A stretch of 7,750 nucleotides of DNA from Calditrichota bacterium (lineage in GTDB: Bacteria; Zixibacteria; MSB-5A5; GN15; FEB-12), in the NCBI GenBank assembly GCA_030641085.1, contig DAOWIC010000209.1:1-7750 (forward strand). The letters run 5' to 3'. The notes under the pieces are model-generated. The model saw only the letters and a program-made list of their open reading frames with translations, was not told where the DNA came from and did no database searches. The translations under genes and the position numbers were made by a program. Shown in pieces: positions 1 to 6,944 of the stretch; position 1 is the stretch's first letter; each line of letters begins with the position of its first letter.

Positions 1-1
1 C

Positions 2-1159
2 ACCTACTACTATCATCAGGATGGCGACGATGACTACTTTGTAGCAGGCTTTACCGACCAGAGGTTTTTCGGCCATCCCTTCGAACTGGACCTCGACTAC
101 AGCAGCAATCCGGTGGATGAGATCAAACGCATCGGTATTGCACGACCTTTCTATAATCTCAACCAGTCGGCATCATACTCCGTGCGCCTGCTGAAAACCG
201 GCGGTCGACGGGATACCTACAACGATGATATCGTGATCGCCGAGTCCTTTTATGACGGCGATATGATGAGCGCCGTGGGGCGGTATCGGTTCGGCTCCCA
301 CGAGGAAAAGCTCGAATTCGGCCTGGCTTACCGGTATCGATTCGAACAGACCAGTCGGGCGGCCATATTCTCGGTCAATCCCGAAGATAGCGCCCTGGCC
401 CGGTCCGGTTTTCCCATCGACACCGTCTATCATAGAACGAGCGCATCCGTAAGTTACTCTGGCTTTGAATATGCCAAGTTCAGGCAAGTTGACGGTTTCG
501 GTTTTACCGAGGATTTTGTACTCGGGTTTTTCGGCAGTCTGGGTTATGGACGAGCCTTCCGGCCCGATTTTGACGGCCGGCTGTACGATGTCGCGTCCAC
601 GGGTTTCTCGCGCTACCTGGCGTCGTCAAGGGATCTGGTCATGTTTGACTACTATCACGATTTTTGGTTTCGCAGCGACGACAATCTTCGGCACACGACC
701 TCTGTCTGCGGGAAGTATTACCGCAAGTTGTCCGCGCCGGTTACAATTGTCTTTCGCGCTATCTACGAATCAGACTCGCGGAAGGATGAGACCAACGCCC
801 TGATTCTCGGAGGCACAACCGGCGTGCGCGGGTATGACAAATACTATCTGACCGGTGATCGGAGGATGGTGCTCAATCTGGAAGGCCGTCTCTATCCTGA
901 CCTGACAATCCTCTCGGTGCGGCTGGGCGGCGTAATTTTTTCTGATTTCGGCCGGATATGGAAGGCGGGCGATCCAATGAAGGTGCGCGATTTCTCCATG
1001 AGTGCCGGACTTGGCCTGCGCCTGGCCTTTGAAAAGTCGTCAAGGAGTATCGTCCGTATCGATGCCGCCTACTCTGACGTGAACGGATGGCAGTTATCGA
1101 TCGGAACCGGGCAGTACTTCTCGGCGCAGCGTCCGGGATTGCGCTTGACAGGACGGTGA
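2..1159 (+). CDS. Omp85/BamA-like outer-membrane beta-barrel protein, C-terminal part (5' end outside window)
   Basis: The reading frame is open from base 2 to the TGA at 1157-1159, giving 385 residues. A GTG at 113 is in frame, but coding continues upstream of it with the same character, so the start lies outside the window. The protein is rich in alternating aromatic and polar beta-strands. It carries the Omp85/TpsB hallmark VRGY (bases 824-835) inside GGTTGVRGYDKYYLTGDRR, followed by a strand beginning LNLEGRLYP and a glycine-rich strand ending SDFGRIW, the usual order of the last barrel strands in D15/BamA/ShlB-type proteins. In this family VRGF/Y lies in the loop that folds into the barrel and helps insert or export outer-membrane proteins. 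POTRA domains would be upstream and cannot be seen. The probable last strand (WQLSIGTGQYF) is followed by about 12 polar residues rather than ending on an aromatic residue. The family is confident; whether it is BamA, TamA, a two-partner exporter or a lineage-specific paralogue cannot be decided. Confidence 0.85.
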   Translation, partial: TYYYHQDGDDDYFVAGFTDQRFFGHPFELDLDYSSNPVDEIKRIGIARPFYNLNQSASYSVRLLKTGGRRDTYNDDIVIAESFYDGDMMSAVGRYRFGSHEEKLEFGLAYRYRFEQTSRAAIFSVNPEDSALARSGFPIDTVYHRTSASVSYSGFEYAKFRQVDGFGFTEDFVLGFFGSLGYGRAFRPDFDGRLYDVASTGFSRYLASSRDLVMFDYYHDFWFRSDDNLRHTTSVCGKYYRKLSAPVTIVFRAIYESDSRKDETNALILGGTTGVRGYDKYYLTGDRRMVLNLEGRLYPDLTILSVRLGGVIFSDFGRIWKAGDPMKVRDFSMSAGLGLRLAFEKSSRSIVRIDAAYSDVNGWQLSIGTGQYFSAQRPGLRLTGR

Positions 1160-1405
1160 TTTTGAGTAAATTACAGATAGGATCGGCTGGCGCGCAACGG
1201 CTTTCCTTTACTGCTAAAAAGCAAAAAGTGGCACATTCCTACCTTTACCGTCAGCAGCAGCATTCTTAGTACGATGTCGCCTTTACGCATGGTTGCGGAG
1301 CAGGTTTATGGAGAACTGGACCGGGAAAGGGCTTACCGGGGTTAGGCAAACGGTACTGATGACCGATATGAACAATCTGGGACATCTTTTGGTTAAGGAT
1401 CATAT
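1160..1405. other. Intergenic gap between barrel gene and metalloprotease gene
   Basis: These 246 bases hold no convincing gene. There is no strong GC hairpin followed by a T-run that would mark the end of the barrel gene. A 4-bp hairpin (CGGT at 1351-1354 with ACCG at 1362-1365) is too weak to call. An 18-codon ORF at 1289-1345 has no Shine-Dalgarno sequence. The promoter of the next gene is probably here, because the spacing is too large for tight operon coupling, but no clear -35/-10 pair can be assigned. Confidence 0.6.
1395..1399 (+). promoter_or_regulatory. Ribosome binding site (AAGGA) for the dockerin-tailed metalloprotease
   Basis: AAGGA ends six bases before the ATG at 1406. This, with the signal peptide that starts exactly there, fixes the start codon. 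Confidence 0.7.
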
Positions 1406-3445
1406 ATGAGCAGGAAAGCGTCGATCATTCTGATGTTTCTGGTGACGATCATGATTTCGTCATCTCTGGTGGCCGCCGATGACGGCCTGGCAGCCATGCA
1501 GCGGGGTCCGCTCGCACAGATAGAACAGGAGTACCGGGCAGGCGAACTGACACTGGATGAGAAAGTCCTGCTGCAGATAACAGCTATCAGGGATCGCCAC
1601 AACCTACCCTCGAAATACCAAGCTCTGGCCGCTTCGACTGATCCGGCCTCGCTTCGTGGTGTCACTCCGGTACTGGCTGAAATCCGATCCAGTTGGGATC
1701 TGCTGTCCGATGAGACGCGCCGGACAGTCACTCTGGCGCTGACTCGAGTCGGGGCTGATTCGGTATATGTCTCGCCCAGCGGCTATTATCTGCTTCATTA
1801 TAGCCTTAGCCCGGATCCGAATGCGGTTCCCGGCGAGGATCTCGATGGCAACGAGGTACCTGATTTCGTGGAGAAATGTGCCGCATATTGCGACTCCTCC
1901 ATGACCAAGCATCAGGAGCTTGGCTATCGCTTGCCGCCATCCGATGGAGGCGCCGGCGGGGATGAGAAATTCGATGTCTACTTCCAGAATATGGCCTACT
2001 ATGGCTACGCAGTGCTGGAGAGTTACGGTCCTGAGCCCTGGAATGATTATATCAGCTATCTGGTGCTGAATAACAACTTCGAGGGCTTCCCACCCAACCA
2101 GGACCCTGAGGGTGACGTGGCCGGTGCGGCCAAAGCGACAGCGGCCCACGAATTCCACCACTGTGTCCAGTTTAGTTATGATGGCGGCGAAGGACTGTGG
2201 ATAATGGAACTGGACGCTACCTGGATGGAGGATATCGTTTTTGATCATTCTGATGATAATTACGGCTATCTCCCCAGCTATTTTGACTACCCGCAGACCT
2301 CGCTTATGCATGAGACCGGCTCACATCCGTACGGCAGTTTTATCTGGCACAGTTTCCTGGCGGAGAAGTTTGACACGTCGCTGATGGTGTCAATCTGGGA
2401 AGGCGCGCGCTATGATGCGGCTTTTGACGTTCTGTCAGACACTCTGTCAGAACAGCATGGCTGGACGCCCGACTCGGCAATGGCGGAGTTCGCCGTCTGG
2501 AACTATTGCACCGACATCCATGATGACGGTGAGCATTATGAGGAAGCTTCAAGTTATCCTTTAGTTTCCGTTGGCGCATCGCATAGCACATATCCGATTA
2601 GCGTTCAGAACTCTCCTGCAGCGGTCGGCGGCTATGCGGCAGCATACGTGGCTTTTTACCCGGACGGGGAACTGGGCAAGCTGCGCGTTGTCTTTAACGG
2701 CTCCGATTCAAGGGAATGGGCGGTCTATATTATCAAATCGACGGCGCCGGATCAGCACCAGTTTGAAAAGGCCGTGTTGAATCCCGAGGATTTCACATCG
2801 ACTATCGAAGTACCTGAATTCAGCAGTTATCAGGTTGTTACGCTGGTTGGCATCAATATCAGCGAGTTTTCGGAGGGGGCGTTGTTTACCTATTCGGCGG
2901 AGGTTATTCCGCCCTATGACATGACTTCGCGACTATTGCCGACCGAGCCGCCGGCGATATACTCGGGCGCCTCCAGAGACTTTGAATGTCAGGCATTTAA
3001 CACATCTATTCTATTGGACGTCTTTAACTTTATTGTCTGGGATGATCTCGGTTGGATTCCACTGGACACAATCGCGCGGGGCGTGTATCCGGAAGACTCG
3101 GTCACAGTGCCAGTATCTGTCCACCCGCCACAGGGGACAGCATTCGGCACTCAATCGACACTCTATTTCAAGGTGGAATCGCCGGGCGATCCAACCATTA
3201 GTCAGACACACATAATGACCGCCGAAGCGGTCATGCAGCGCGGGGATGTTGATTTCTCCGGACAAACCGACGTTGCCGACATTGTCTACCTTGTCAATTA
3301 CTCTTTTCATGGAGGTTCGGCGCCGGTCCCCACTCAGGAGGTGGCGGATTTCGACTGTAGCGGCCAAGTCGATGTGGCCGATCTGGTGGCGTATGTCGGC
3401 TATGCTTTTCATGGTGGGCCGGACTGTCCGTGTAGGCCGTATTAG
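1406..3445 (+). CDS. Secreted putative zinc metalloprotease (MXAN_6640-like) with C-terminal dockerin-like repeats
   Basis: The product has 679 residues. Residues 1-23 form a signal peptide (MSRK, then a hydrophobic core, cleavage probably near VAA-DD), so it is exported. The central domain has a zinc-protease motif HEFHH at 248-252 (His248, Glu249, His252) preceded by AAKATAA. An acidic segment ELDATWMEDIVF (268-279) follows, whose Glu275 or Glu268 could be the third zinc ligand. This layout, with the conserved DVYFQNM stretch before it and SFIWHSFLAEKF after it, matches my memory of the MXAN_6640 family of putative metalloproteases; catalytic activity is inferred. Residues about 390-605 look beta-rich, probably one or two Ig-like or jelly-roll modules. 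Residues 613-671 are two dockerin-like calcium loops (GDVDFSGQTDVAD and ADFDCSGQVDVAD), each followed by a short helix ending in FHGG. The end, CPCRPY, adds two cysteines. The gene stands alone on its strand: the nearest same-strand gene is over 100 bases downstream and has its own promoter. Confidence 0.85.
   Translation: MSRKASIILMFLVTIMISSSLVAADDGLAAMQRGPLAQIEQEYRAGELTLDEKVLLQITAIRDRHNLPSKYQALAASTDPASLRGVTPVLAEIRSSWDLLSDETRRTVTLALTRVGADSVYVSPSGYYLLHYSLSPDPNAVPGEDLDGNEVPDFVEKCAAYCDSSMTKHQELGYRLPPSDGGAGGDEKFDVYFQNMAYYGYAVLESYGPEPWNDYISYLVLNNNFEGFPPNQDPEGDVAGAAKATAAHEFHHCVQFSYDGGEGLWIMELDATWMEDIVFDHSDDNYGYLPSYFDYPQTSLMHETGSHPYGSFIWHSFLAEKFDTSLMVSIWEGARYDAAFDVLSDTLSEQHGWTPDSAMAEFAVWNYCTDIHDDGEHYEEASSYPLVSVGASHSTYPISVQNSPAAVGGYAAAYVAFYPDGELGKLRVVFNGSDSREWAVYIIKSTAPDQHQFEKAVLNPEDFTSTIEVPEFSSYQVVTLVGINISEFSEGALFTYSAEVIPPYDMTSRLLPTEPPAIYSGASRDFECQAFNTSILLDVFNFIVWDDLGWIPLDTIARGVYPEDSVTVPVSVHPPQGTAFGTQSTLYFKVESPGDPTISQTHIMTAEAVMQRGDVDFSGQTDVADIVYLVNYSFHGGSAPVPTQEVADFDCSGQVDVADLVAYVGYAFHGGPDCPCRPY
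3242..3418 (+). repeat. Tandem dockerin-like calcium-binding repeats within the metalloprotease gene
   Basis: Two copies of a 25-residue unit lie at 3242-3316 and 3344-3418, joined by nine residues. Both have acidic or polar residues at the loop positions D-x-D-x-S-G-Q-x-D-x-x-D and a helix ending in FHGG. The protein copies are clearly related, while the DNA has diverged at most third positions, so the duplication is old and under protein-level selection. Dockerin type I domains bind calcium through such paired loops and normally dock to cohesins; no cohesin is visible in this window. Confidence 0.8.
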
Positions 3446-3469
3446 GCGCGCTTTTGTTGAATCTTTTAG

Positions 3470-3505
3470 TTGACAGATTGACACGGGTGGGCTATCAATT
3501 AAAAT
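3470..3505 (+). promoter_or_regulatory. Sigma70-like promoter for the zinc-ribbon gene
   Basis: A perfect -35 hexamer TTGACA at 3478-3483 is separated by 16 bases from TAAAAT at 3500-3505, a five-of-six match to the -10 consensus. A second perfect TTGACA lies just before it at 3470-3475 and would pair, at 17 bases, with the poorer TATCAA at 3493-3498. Transcription would begin near 3512, leaving a leader of about 60 bases before the ATG at 3572. The match is seen in the sequence; its use is inferred, and FCB-group bacteria do not always follow the E. coli consensus. Confidence 0.55.
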
Positions 3506-3561
3506 GTTCGCGCATGGTCGAATGAGAGTCTAACACGGACGTTGGTTTTTTCGACGTTTGA

Positions 3562-3567
3562 GAGGGG
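3562..3567 (+). promoter_or_regulatory. Ribosome binding site (GAGGGG) deciding the start of the zinc-ribbon gene
   Basis: GAGGGG lies four bases before the ATG at 3572. It supports that ATG over the in-frame TTG at 3542, which has no purine-rich site upstream and would put this GAGGGG inside the coding region. Confidence 0.6.
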
Positions 3568-3571
3568 ATTG

Positions 3572-3784
3572 ATGCAACACGGTTTCCAACCGAAGATCTT
3601 GATCTGTTCTGAGTGCAACGAGGAGTTCGTCTTTACTGTAGCGGCCCAACAGTACTTCGCCGAGCGTGGTTACACCGAGGATCCAAGACGGTGTAAAACC
3701 TGTCATACCAGGTTTAAGAAAACGCAACGGGACCAGAAGTCGGGTACAATCAAGAGACAACCCGAATTTAACTATCCAGATTAA
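3572..3784 (+). CDS. Small zinc-ribbon protein (probable zinc-ribbon / zf-trcl type)
   Basis: The product has 70 residues from ATG 3572, or 80 if the TTG at 3542 were used. Counted from the ATG, CSEC at 12-15 and CKTC at 41-44 form two CxxC knuckles that would hold one zinc ion. Between them is the pattern EFVFT...QQYFAERGY..DPRRC. This is the signature of the short probable zinc-ribbon family (Pfam zf-trcl), whose usual form is CxxC-x3-FxFT-x-EQ-x-Y/F-x4-G-F/Y-x3-P-x-RC-x2-C. There is no signal peptide, and the tail is basic (FKKTQRDQKSGTIKRQ), so a cytoplasmic nucleic-acid-binding or ribosome-associated role is plausible; the family has no firmly established function that I know of. It is monocistronic here, with its own promoter, and convergent with the M6 protease gene 70 bases away. 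Confidence 0.85.
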   Translation: MQHGFQPKILICSECNEEFVFTVAAQQYFAERGYTEDPRRCKTCHTRFKKTQRDQKSGTIKRQPEFNYPD

Positions 3785-3822
3785 GACAGTCTGAATATTT
3801 CTTTATCTATGCCTTCAGCAGT

Positions 3823-3840
3823 CGGGCCGAAGTGCGCCCG
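3823..3840. terminator. Weak hairpin between convergent genes
   Basis: CGGGC (3823-3827) pairs with GCCCG (3836-3840) around an eight-base loop, in the 70-base gap between two convergent stop codons. Position favours a shared terminator. The stem is short and neither side has a real T-run (GTTTGC on the plus strand), so the call is tentative. Confidence 0.2.
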
Positions 3841-3854
3841 GTTTGCGGTGTGGT

Positions 3855-5621
3855 CTATCGTACCAGAACCATCTTGCGGGTCGATGTCCGGTCGTTGATC
3901 TCAAGGCGGTACAGGTAGACCCCGGATGATACGCTATTGCCGGCGTCATTGAGGCCGTCCCATGTCAACTCCGTATCACCGGCAATGACCGCTTGATGCA
4001 GCAGTGTTCTAACTTTACGCCCGGTAACATCGAATACCTCCAAATCAGCCATACCCGGCGCCGATGAGTAGAACGATATGCTCGTTGACGGATTGAACGG
4101 GTTCGGGTAGTTTTGCGCCAGTTCCAGCGTGCGCGGGACTGTCTCATTATCTGCCGTGCCACTTCCACCGGCGACCAGCGAGACATTGAAATCGGCGTAC
4201 ATTACCGCCGCCGGAGCGGAAATACTCCCAACGCCGACCAGTGACCCGCTATCGGAATAGGAATCAGAGTTTGGCGTGGAAAGGGCGTTGAAGTGAACGG
4301 CACCGGAACTCCCCGGCCAGACATCGCCGGCATCACCATAATTGTAATACGGACTGGGCGACTGTTCCAAATCGAAACGCCCGTCGGCCTGTTCCAGGGC
4401 TACTTTATAGTGATTCAGCGCGCTCAAACCGGGCTGCCACTCGTAGTTATTATTGTCCCGGCTTTCGTCAATATGCCAGATCAGCAGGCCCGCACCCGGC
4501 AGATAGCTGTCATATCCGGTCTTTTGGCGATTTTCCACGAGGAAATACTCGTTGTTGCTGCCTTCAGACGGCCGCAGGCAAAACAGTTCACCGCCGGCCT
4601 TGACATCGCTTATGGCCTGAGACTGTACATTTTCGGACACCGTGGTCGATGAGGCAAAGCCCATCTCAATCCTGCTCCAGGCGCACGGGTGAGCCGGAAC
4701 GCCTCCATTGGAGGCCGGACCGAGCCAGGTTCCGTATCCCATTATACCCCACTTGCCGATTCCGCTGGAACTGTAATCGGTGTCGTACAAATCCGGCAGA
4801 CCGAAAGCATGGCCGAGCTCGTGGGCGATAACACCGATCGTCATATCACCGGCACGGTCGATATATTCCGGCTGAACCGTGAAACTCGACACATAAACGC
4901 CGTCATCAGTCAGACGAGCCGGGATGCCCCACTGATGGGAGTGCATGTCTGTGTCCAGACCGGTCTTTTCCGCTCCGGGACCGGCGTGCATTACCACCAG
5001 AACATCTACAAAGCCATTGCCGTCATTGTCGTAACGGGAGAAATCGACGATCGGATCGATCAGATCGACCAAATCCTCAACCATCCCCTGGCTGTTACGA
5101 GGGTAACTGGCCGGGTTGACGCCGCTTTCGTTGTTCACATAATAGGCATATGTCTCCGGCGCCTCAATCCATCCGCGGCTCGACGGCAGATCAACTGTGA
5201 CGAGATCAAGCTGGCCGTAAGAGCAGTCGCGGTAATAATCACGTAAGGTGACTCCCGCCGTGTCATAGAGAAGTGAATCGAAGTAAACCGCCGGGGTCGC
5301 GGCCGCATTGTCGCTAAATTGAACGAGAATGGCCAGAATGTTGAAGTCGCCGGTTACTTGAGCTTTTGCCTCGATCGGTCCTTTGGTCACCAGAAAGGAG
5401 GTTTCGTAAACTTTCTTGCCGGAAGAGACGCCAGCCGCATGAAGCTGATCGATATGTCTGCTGTAATAGGGGAGGGCCTGCTCACCGTTCGCGGCCCGGG
5501 CTACGAGGTCCGGGTGGGGTGGAGCCGCGGCGGCACCTGTCGGCCAGAGTACCGCCGCGTACAGACAACACAGAATGCACAGACTTGTTCCAACGAACGA
5601 CTTTGACATTCCCGGCAACAT
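3855..5621 (-). CDS. Secreted M6-family (immune inhibitor A-like) zinc metalloprotease with C-terminal type A sorting domain
   Basis: The product has 588 residues. The N-terminus has a signal peptide (hydrophobic LCILCCLYAAVLW, cleavage probably near AAA-AP at 31-34). The catalytic domain covers roughly 90-390. The zinc motif HELGHAFGLPD at 267-277 (bases 4791-4823) gives His267, Glu268, His271 and Asp277, followed by WGIMGYG (291-297) with the likely Met-turn at Met294. This HExxHxxGxxD plus Met-turn layout is that of peptidase family M6. An acidic DNDGNGFVD (198-206) could bind calcium. Residues 499-588 are a FlgD-like / type A sorting domain: LAQNYPNPFNPST at 501-513, DVTGRKVRTL, then SSGVYLYRLE and RKMVLVR at the end, the type that directs proteins through type IX-type secretion. 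The gene starts 17 bases after the barrel gene and is probably last in a three-gene operon. GAAGGA lies only three bases before this ATG; the internal ATG at residue 5 (5609) gives a more usual signal peptide start but spacing of 15, so the first ATG is kept. Confidence 0.9.
   Translation of the reverse strand: MLPGMSKSFVGTSLCILCCLYAAVLWPTGAAAAPPHPDLVARAANGEQALPYYSRHIDQLHAAGVSSGKKVYETSFLVTKGPIEAKAQVTGDFNILAILVQFSDNAAATPAVYFDSLLYDTAGVTLRDYYRDCSYGQLDLVTVDLPSSRGWIEAPETYAYYVNNESGVNPASYPRNSQGMVEDLVDLIDPIVDFSRYDNDGNGFVDVLVVMHAGPGAEKTGLDTDMHSHQWGIPARLTDDGVYVSSFTVQPEYIDRAGDMTIGVIAHELGHAFGLPDLYDTDYSSSGIGKWGIMGYGTWLGPASNGGVPAHPCAWSRIEMGFASSTTVSENVQSQAISDVKAGGELFCLRPSEGSNNEYFLVENRQKTGYDSYLPGAGLLIWHIDESRDNNNYEWQPGLSALNHYKVALEQADGRFDLEQSPSPYYNYGDAGDVWPGSSGAVHFNALSTPNSDSYSDSGSLVGVGSISAPAAVMYADFNVSLVAGGSGTADNETVPRTLELAQNYPNPFNPSTSISFYSSAPGMADLEVFDVTGRKVRTLLHQAVIAGDTELTWDGLNDAGNSVSSGVYLYRLEINDRTSTRKMVLVR
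3858..4127 (-). other. Type A sorting (FlgD-like Ig) domain coding segment
   Basis: This covers residues 499-588 of the M6 protease. NYPNPFNPST at the start, a central DVTGRKV turn, SSGVYLYRLE, and a basic end (RKMVLVR) are the standard landmarks of these C-terminal domains in Bacteroidota, Ignavibacteria, Zixibacteria and related lineages. The domain is usually removed, or swapped for a lipid anchor, on export by the type IX system. No type IX core gene is in the window. Confidence 0.85.
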
Positions 5622-5624
5622 ATT

Positions 5625-5630
5625 TCCTTC
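5625..5630 (-). promoter_or_regulatory. Ribosome binding site (GAAGGA) for the M6 protease
   Basis: On the minus strand GAAGGA sits in the 17-base gap after the barrel gene stop, three bases before the ATG at 5621. The spacing is short, but no better site is present. Confidence 0.5.
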
Positions 5631-5638
5631 GTCCCGCC

Positions 5639-6931
5639 TTAGAAGTGGAGTCCGGTTGAAACGGCGAAGTTAAGGCCCTTTGACGAATTGCCGGTCAGGG
5701 TCGCGCCGGTAACGACGGCGTAATCGATATAGAAGACCGGCATGTGAAATCCCGAGCCGAACGAGAAAGCGGTCGGCTTGTTGCCGCCGGTGCAGTATCC
5801 AGCGCGTAGCGGCAAGGCCTTGACCGGCGCCCATTCCAGGCCGGCCGAAATGCGTGGCTTACTGGAGGTACCGTAGGCGCGGCGGAACCCCTGTTCCCAG
5901 TCTATCGCCCACAACAGCGAGCCGGAGGTTTTGGCCATGCCGACATTCAATACCGACGGCAGGTCGGTTTCGAAACTGCCGATCTCGCGCGTGTAATCAT
6001 CGGAGACAACATGGTCATCTTCCATGTTGTCAACCGTCATGGTGTCAAAACTGAAATTATAGCCGTGCTCTTCGGTGCCGTCGGTCCACGTCATGGAACT
6101 GATGACGTTCTTGATGCGCGCGCCGACAGCGTATCTGCCGTTCAGCTTCAGGGTAGCGCCCAGATCGAGAGCATAACCATTACCGCCGGTGGCGGTCTGG
6201 GCGACCAGTCTGCCACTACCTTCGAGACCGGTGGCCCAAGTAGCGACCATGCCCTCCATCTCAGTCACACGCTCGATAGCGATGCCGTAGAGATACTTGG
6301 CCGTGACGCCAACCGCCAGTTCGCGTGTGCCGGAAGTGTAGATGGATGTTCCGTATGAAAGACTGGCAGCGCCAATGGCGACCGCCTCGGAATAGGAGCC
6401 GGTCATATCGATCGTGTCAGCAAAGGTGTTGCCCTGAAGAACCAGTTCCATGACATCCTTGCTGAGATTGATGTCGGCCACGCCGAAACCCTGAATTGCG
6501 AAGGCGAACGGTCCCCTCGCGACGGTCAGGGCCGATGCTTCGGCCTCGGCTGTCAGTTGGAGACCCTCGGACGGAATCTTGTCGAGAATGTCCTCTTTGT
6601 CGGCGTCGGTCAGAAAGGCGCCGGTGTAGCTGTTATAATCGTTGAGAGTGAAGGCGTTGTTGGCTACATTGGCACCCACGCCGACCAACTCAACACCATT
6701 CTCGCGATACGCCTTGATACCGAGATTGGCCGGGTTGAACTTAACCGCGTCAACACCTTGGGCCAGAACCGTAAAGGATGATCCCATGGCGACACTGCGC
6801 GCCGACGATGACTCCTGCGACAGGGCCGTCCCCGAAAGAAGCAGCAGTAACACGAGCGTCAGGAGGATCATTCCGGTGGTCTCCGTCAAGCCTGCCCGGG
6901 AGACCGCTTTTGTATTGTGTGATACTCTCAT
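5639..6931 (-). CDS. Outer-membrane beta-barrel protein, PorV/DUF5723/TraF_2-like
   Basis: The product has 430 residues from the ATG at 6931. Residues 21-39 form a signal peptide core (MILLTLVLLLLLSGTALSQ) with cleavage probably after ALS. The mature N-terminus has ARSVAMGSSFTVLAQGVDAVKFNPANLG (44-71, written as ARSVAMG, AQGVDAV and FNPANL), the A-x-A/S-M-G...A...NPA-x-L pattern of PorV/PorQ, TraF_2 and DUF5723 proteins in the wider FadL-like group. Amphipathic beta-strands fill the rest and the last residue is Phe, as in barrels assembled by BamA. Which subfamily is right cannot be settled by eye; the NDYNSYTGAFLTDADKEDIL stretch (97-116) suggests DUF5723. An earlier in-frame ATG at 6958 would overlap the preceding gene and has no ribosome site; the 6931 ATG has AGGAGG five bases ahead. 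It lies 13 bases after the preceding gene and 17 bases before the M6 protease, so co-transcription is likely. Confidence 0.8.
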   Translation of the reverse strand: MRVSHNTKAVSRAGLTETTGMILLTLVLLLLLSGTALSQESSSARSVAMGSSFTVLAQGVDAVKFNPANLGIKAYRENGVELVGVGANVANNAFTLNDYNSYTGAFLTDADKEDILDKIPSEGLQLTAEAEASALTVARGPFAFAIQGFGVADINLSKDVMELVLQGNTFADTIDMTGSYSEAVAIGAASLSYGTSIYTSGTRELAVGVTAKYLYGIAIERVTEMEGMVATWATGLEGSGRLVAQTATGGNGYALDLGATLKLNGRYAVGARIKNVISSMTWTDGTEEHGYNFSFDTMTVDNMEDDHVVSDDYTREIGSFETDLPSVLNVGMAKTSGSLLWAIDWEQGFRRAYGTSSKPRISAGLEWAPVKALPLRAGYCTGGNKPTAFSFGSGFHMPVFYIDYAVVTGATLTGNSSKGLNFAVSTGLHF

Positions 6932-6936
6932 GATTG

Positions 6937-6942
6937 CCTCCT
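6937..6942 (-). promoter_or_regulatory. Ribosome binding site (AGGAGG) deciding the barrel gene start
   Basis: A full-consensus AGGAGG on the minus strand is five bases before the ATG at 6931. It lies inside the region that would be coding if the ATG at 6958 were used, and it therefore moves the start nine codons downstream. Confidence 0.8.
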
Positions 6943-6944
6943 GA

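Noticed and set aside
113..1159. Treating GTG 113 as the true start of the barrel gene
   Set aside because: The same frame is open to the window edge with barrel-like residues (FTDQRFFGHPFELDLDY), and there is no signal peptide after the GTG; the gene is cut by the edge.
1145..1172. TTGACA followed by TAAATT 16 bases later, a possible promoter for the gene at 1406
   Set aside because: The TTGACA is within the end of the barrel gene, the -10 matches only four of six, and the leader would exceed 220 bases; not strong enough to annotate.
1289..1345. An 18-codon plus-strand ORF in the gap before the dockerin-tailed protease, a possible leader peptide
   Set aside because: It has no Shine-Dalgarno sequence, no attenuator-like hairpins after it and no run of regulatory codons; ORFs this short are expected by chance.
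1356..1362. CTGATGA, the conserved core string of hammerhead ribozymes
   Set aside because: No GAAA core follows after a stem II, and no flanking helices can be formed; a seven-base match alone is expected by chance.
1320..1365. GGCAAAC and CCGGGGTTA strings reminiscent of a c-di-GMP-I riboswitch
   Set aside because: The order of the elements is wrong, and the tetraloop/receptor and paired stems are missing.
1604..2311. A 235-codon minus-strand open frame opposite the MXAN_6640-like protease
   Set aside because: It covers the opposite strand of the catalytic domain, has no recognisable motif and no ribosome site, so it is a shadow frame.
4689..5246. A 185-codon plus-strand open frame opposite the M6 protease
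   Set aside because: It is antisense to a well-supported protease gene, its translation shows no domain pattern, and long antisense frames are common opposite GC-rich coding DNA.
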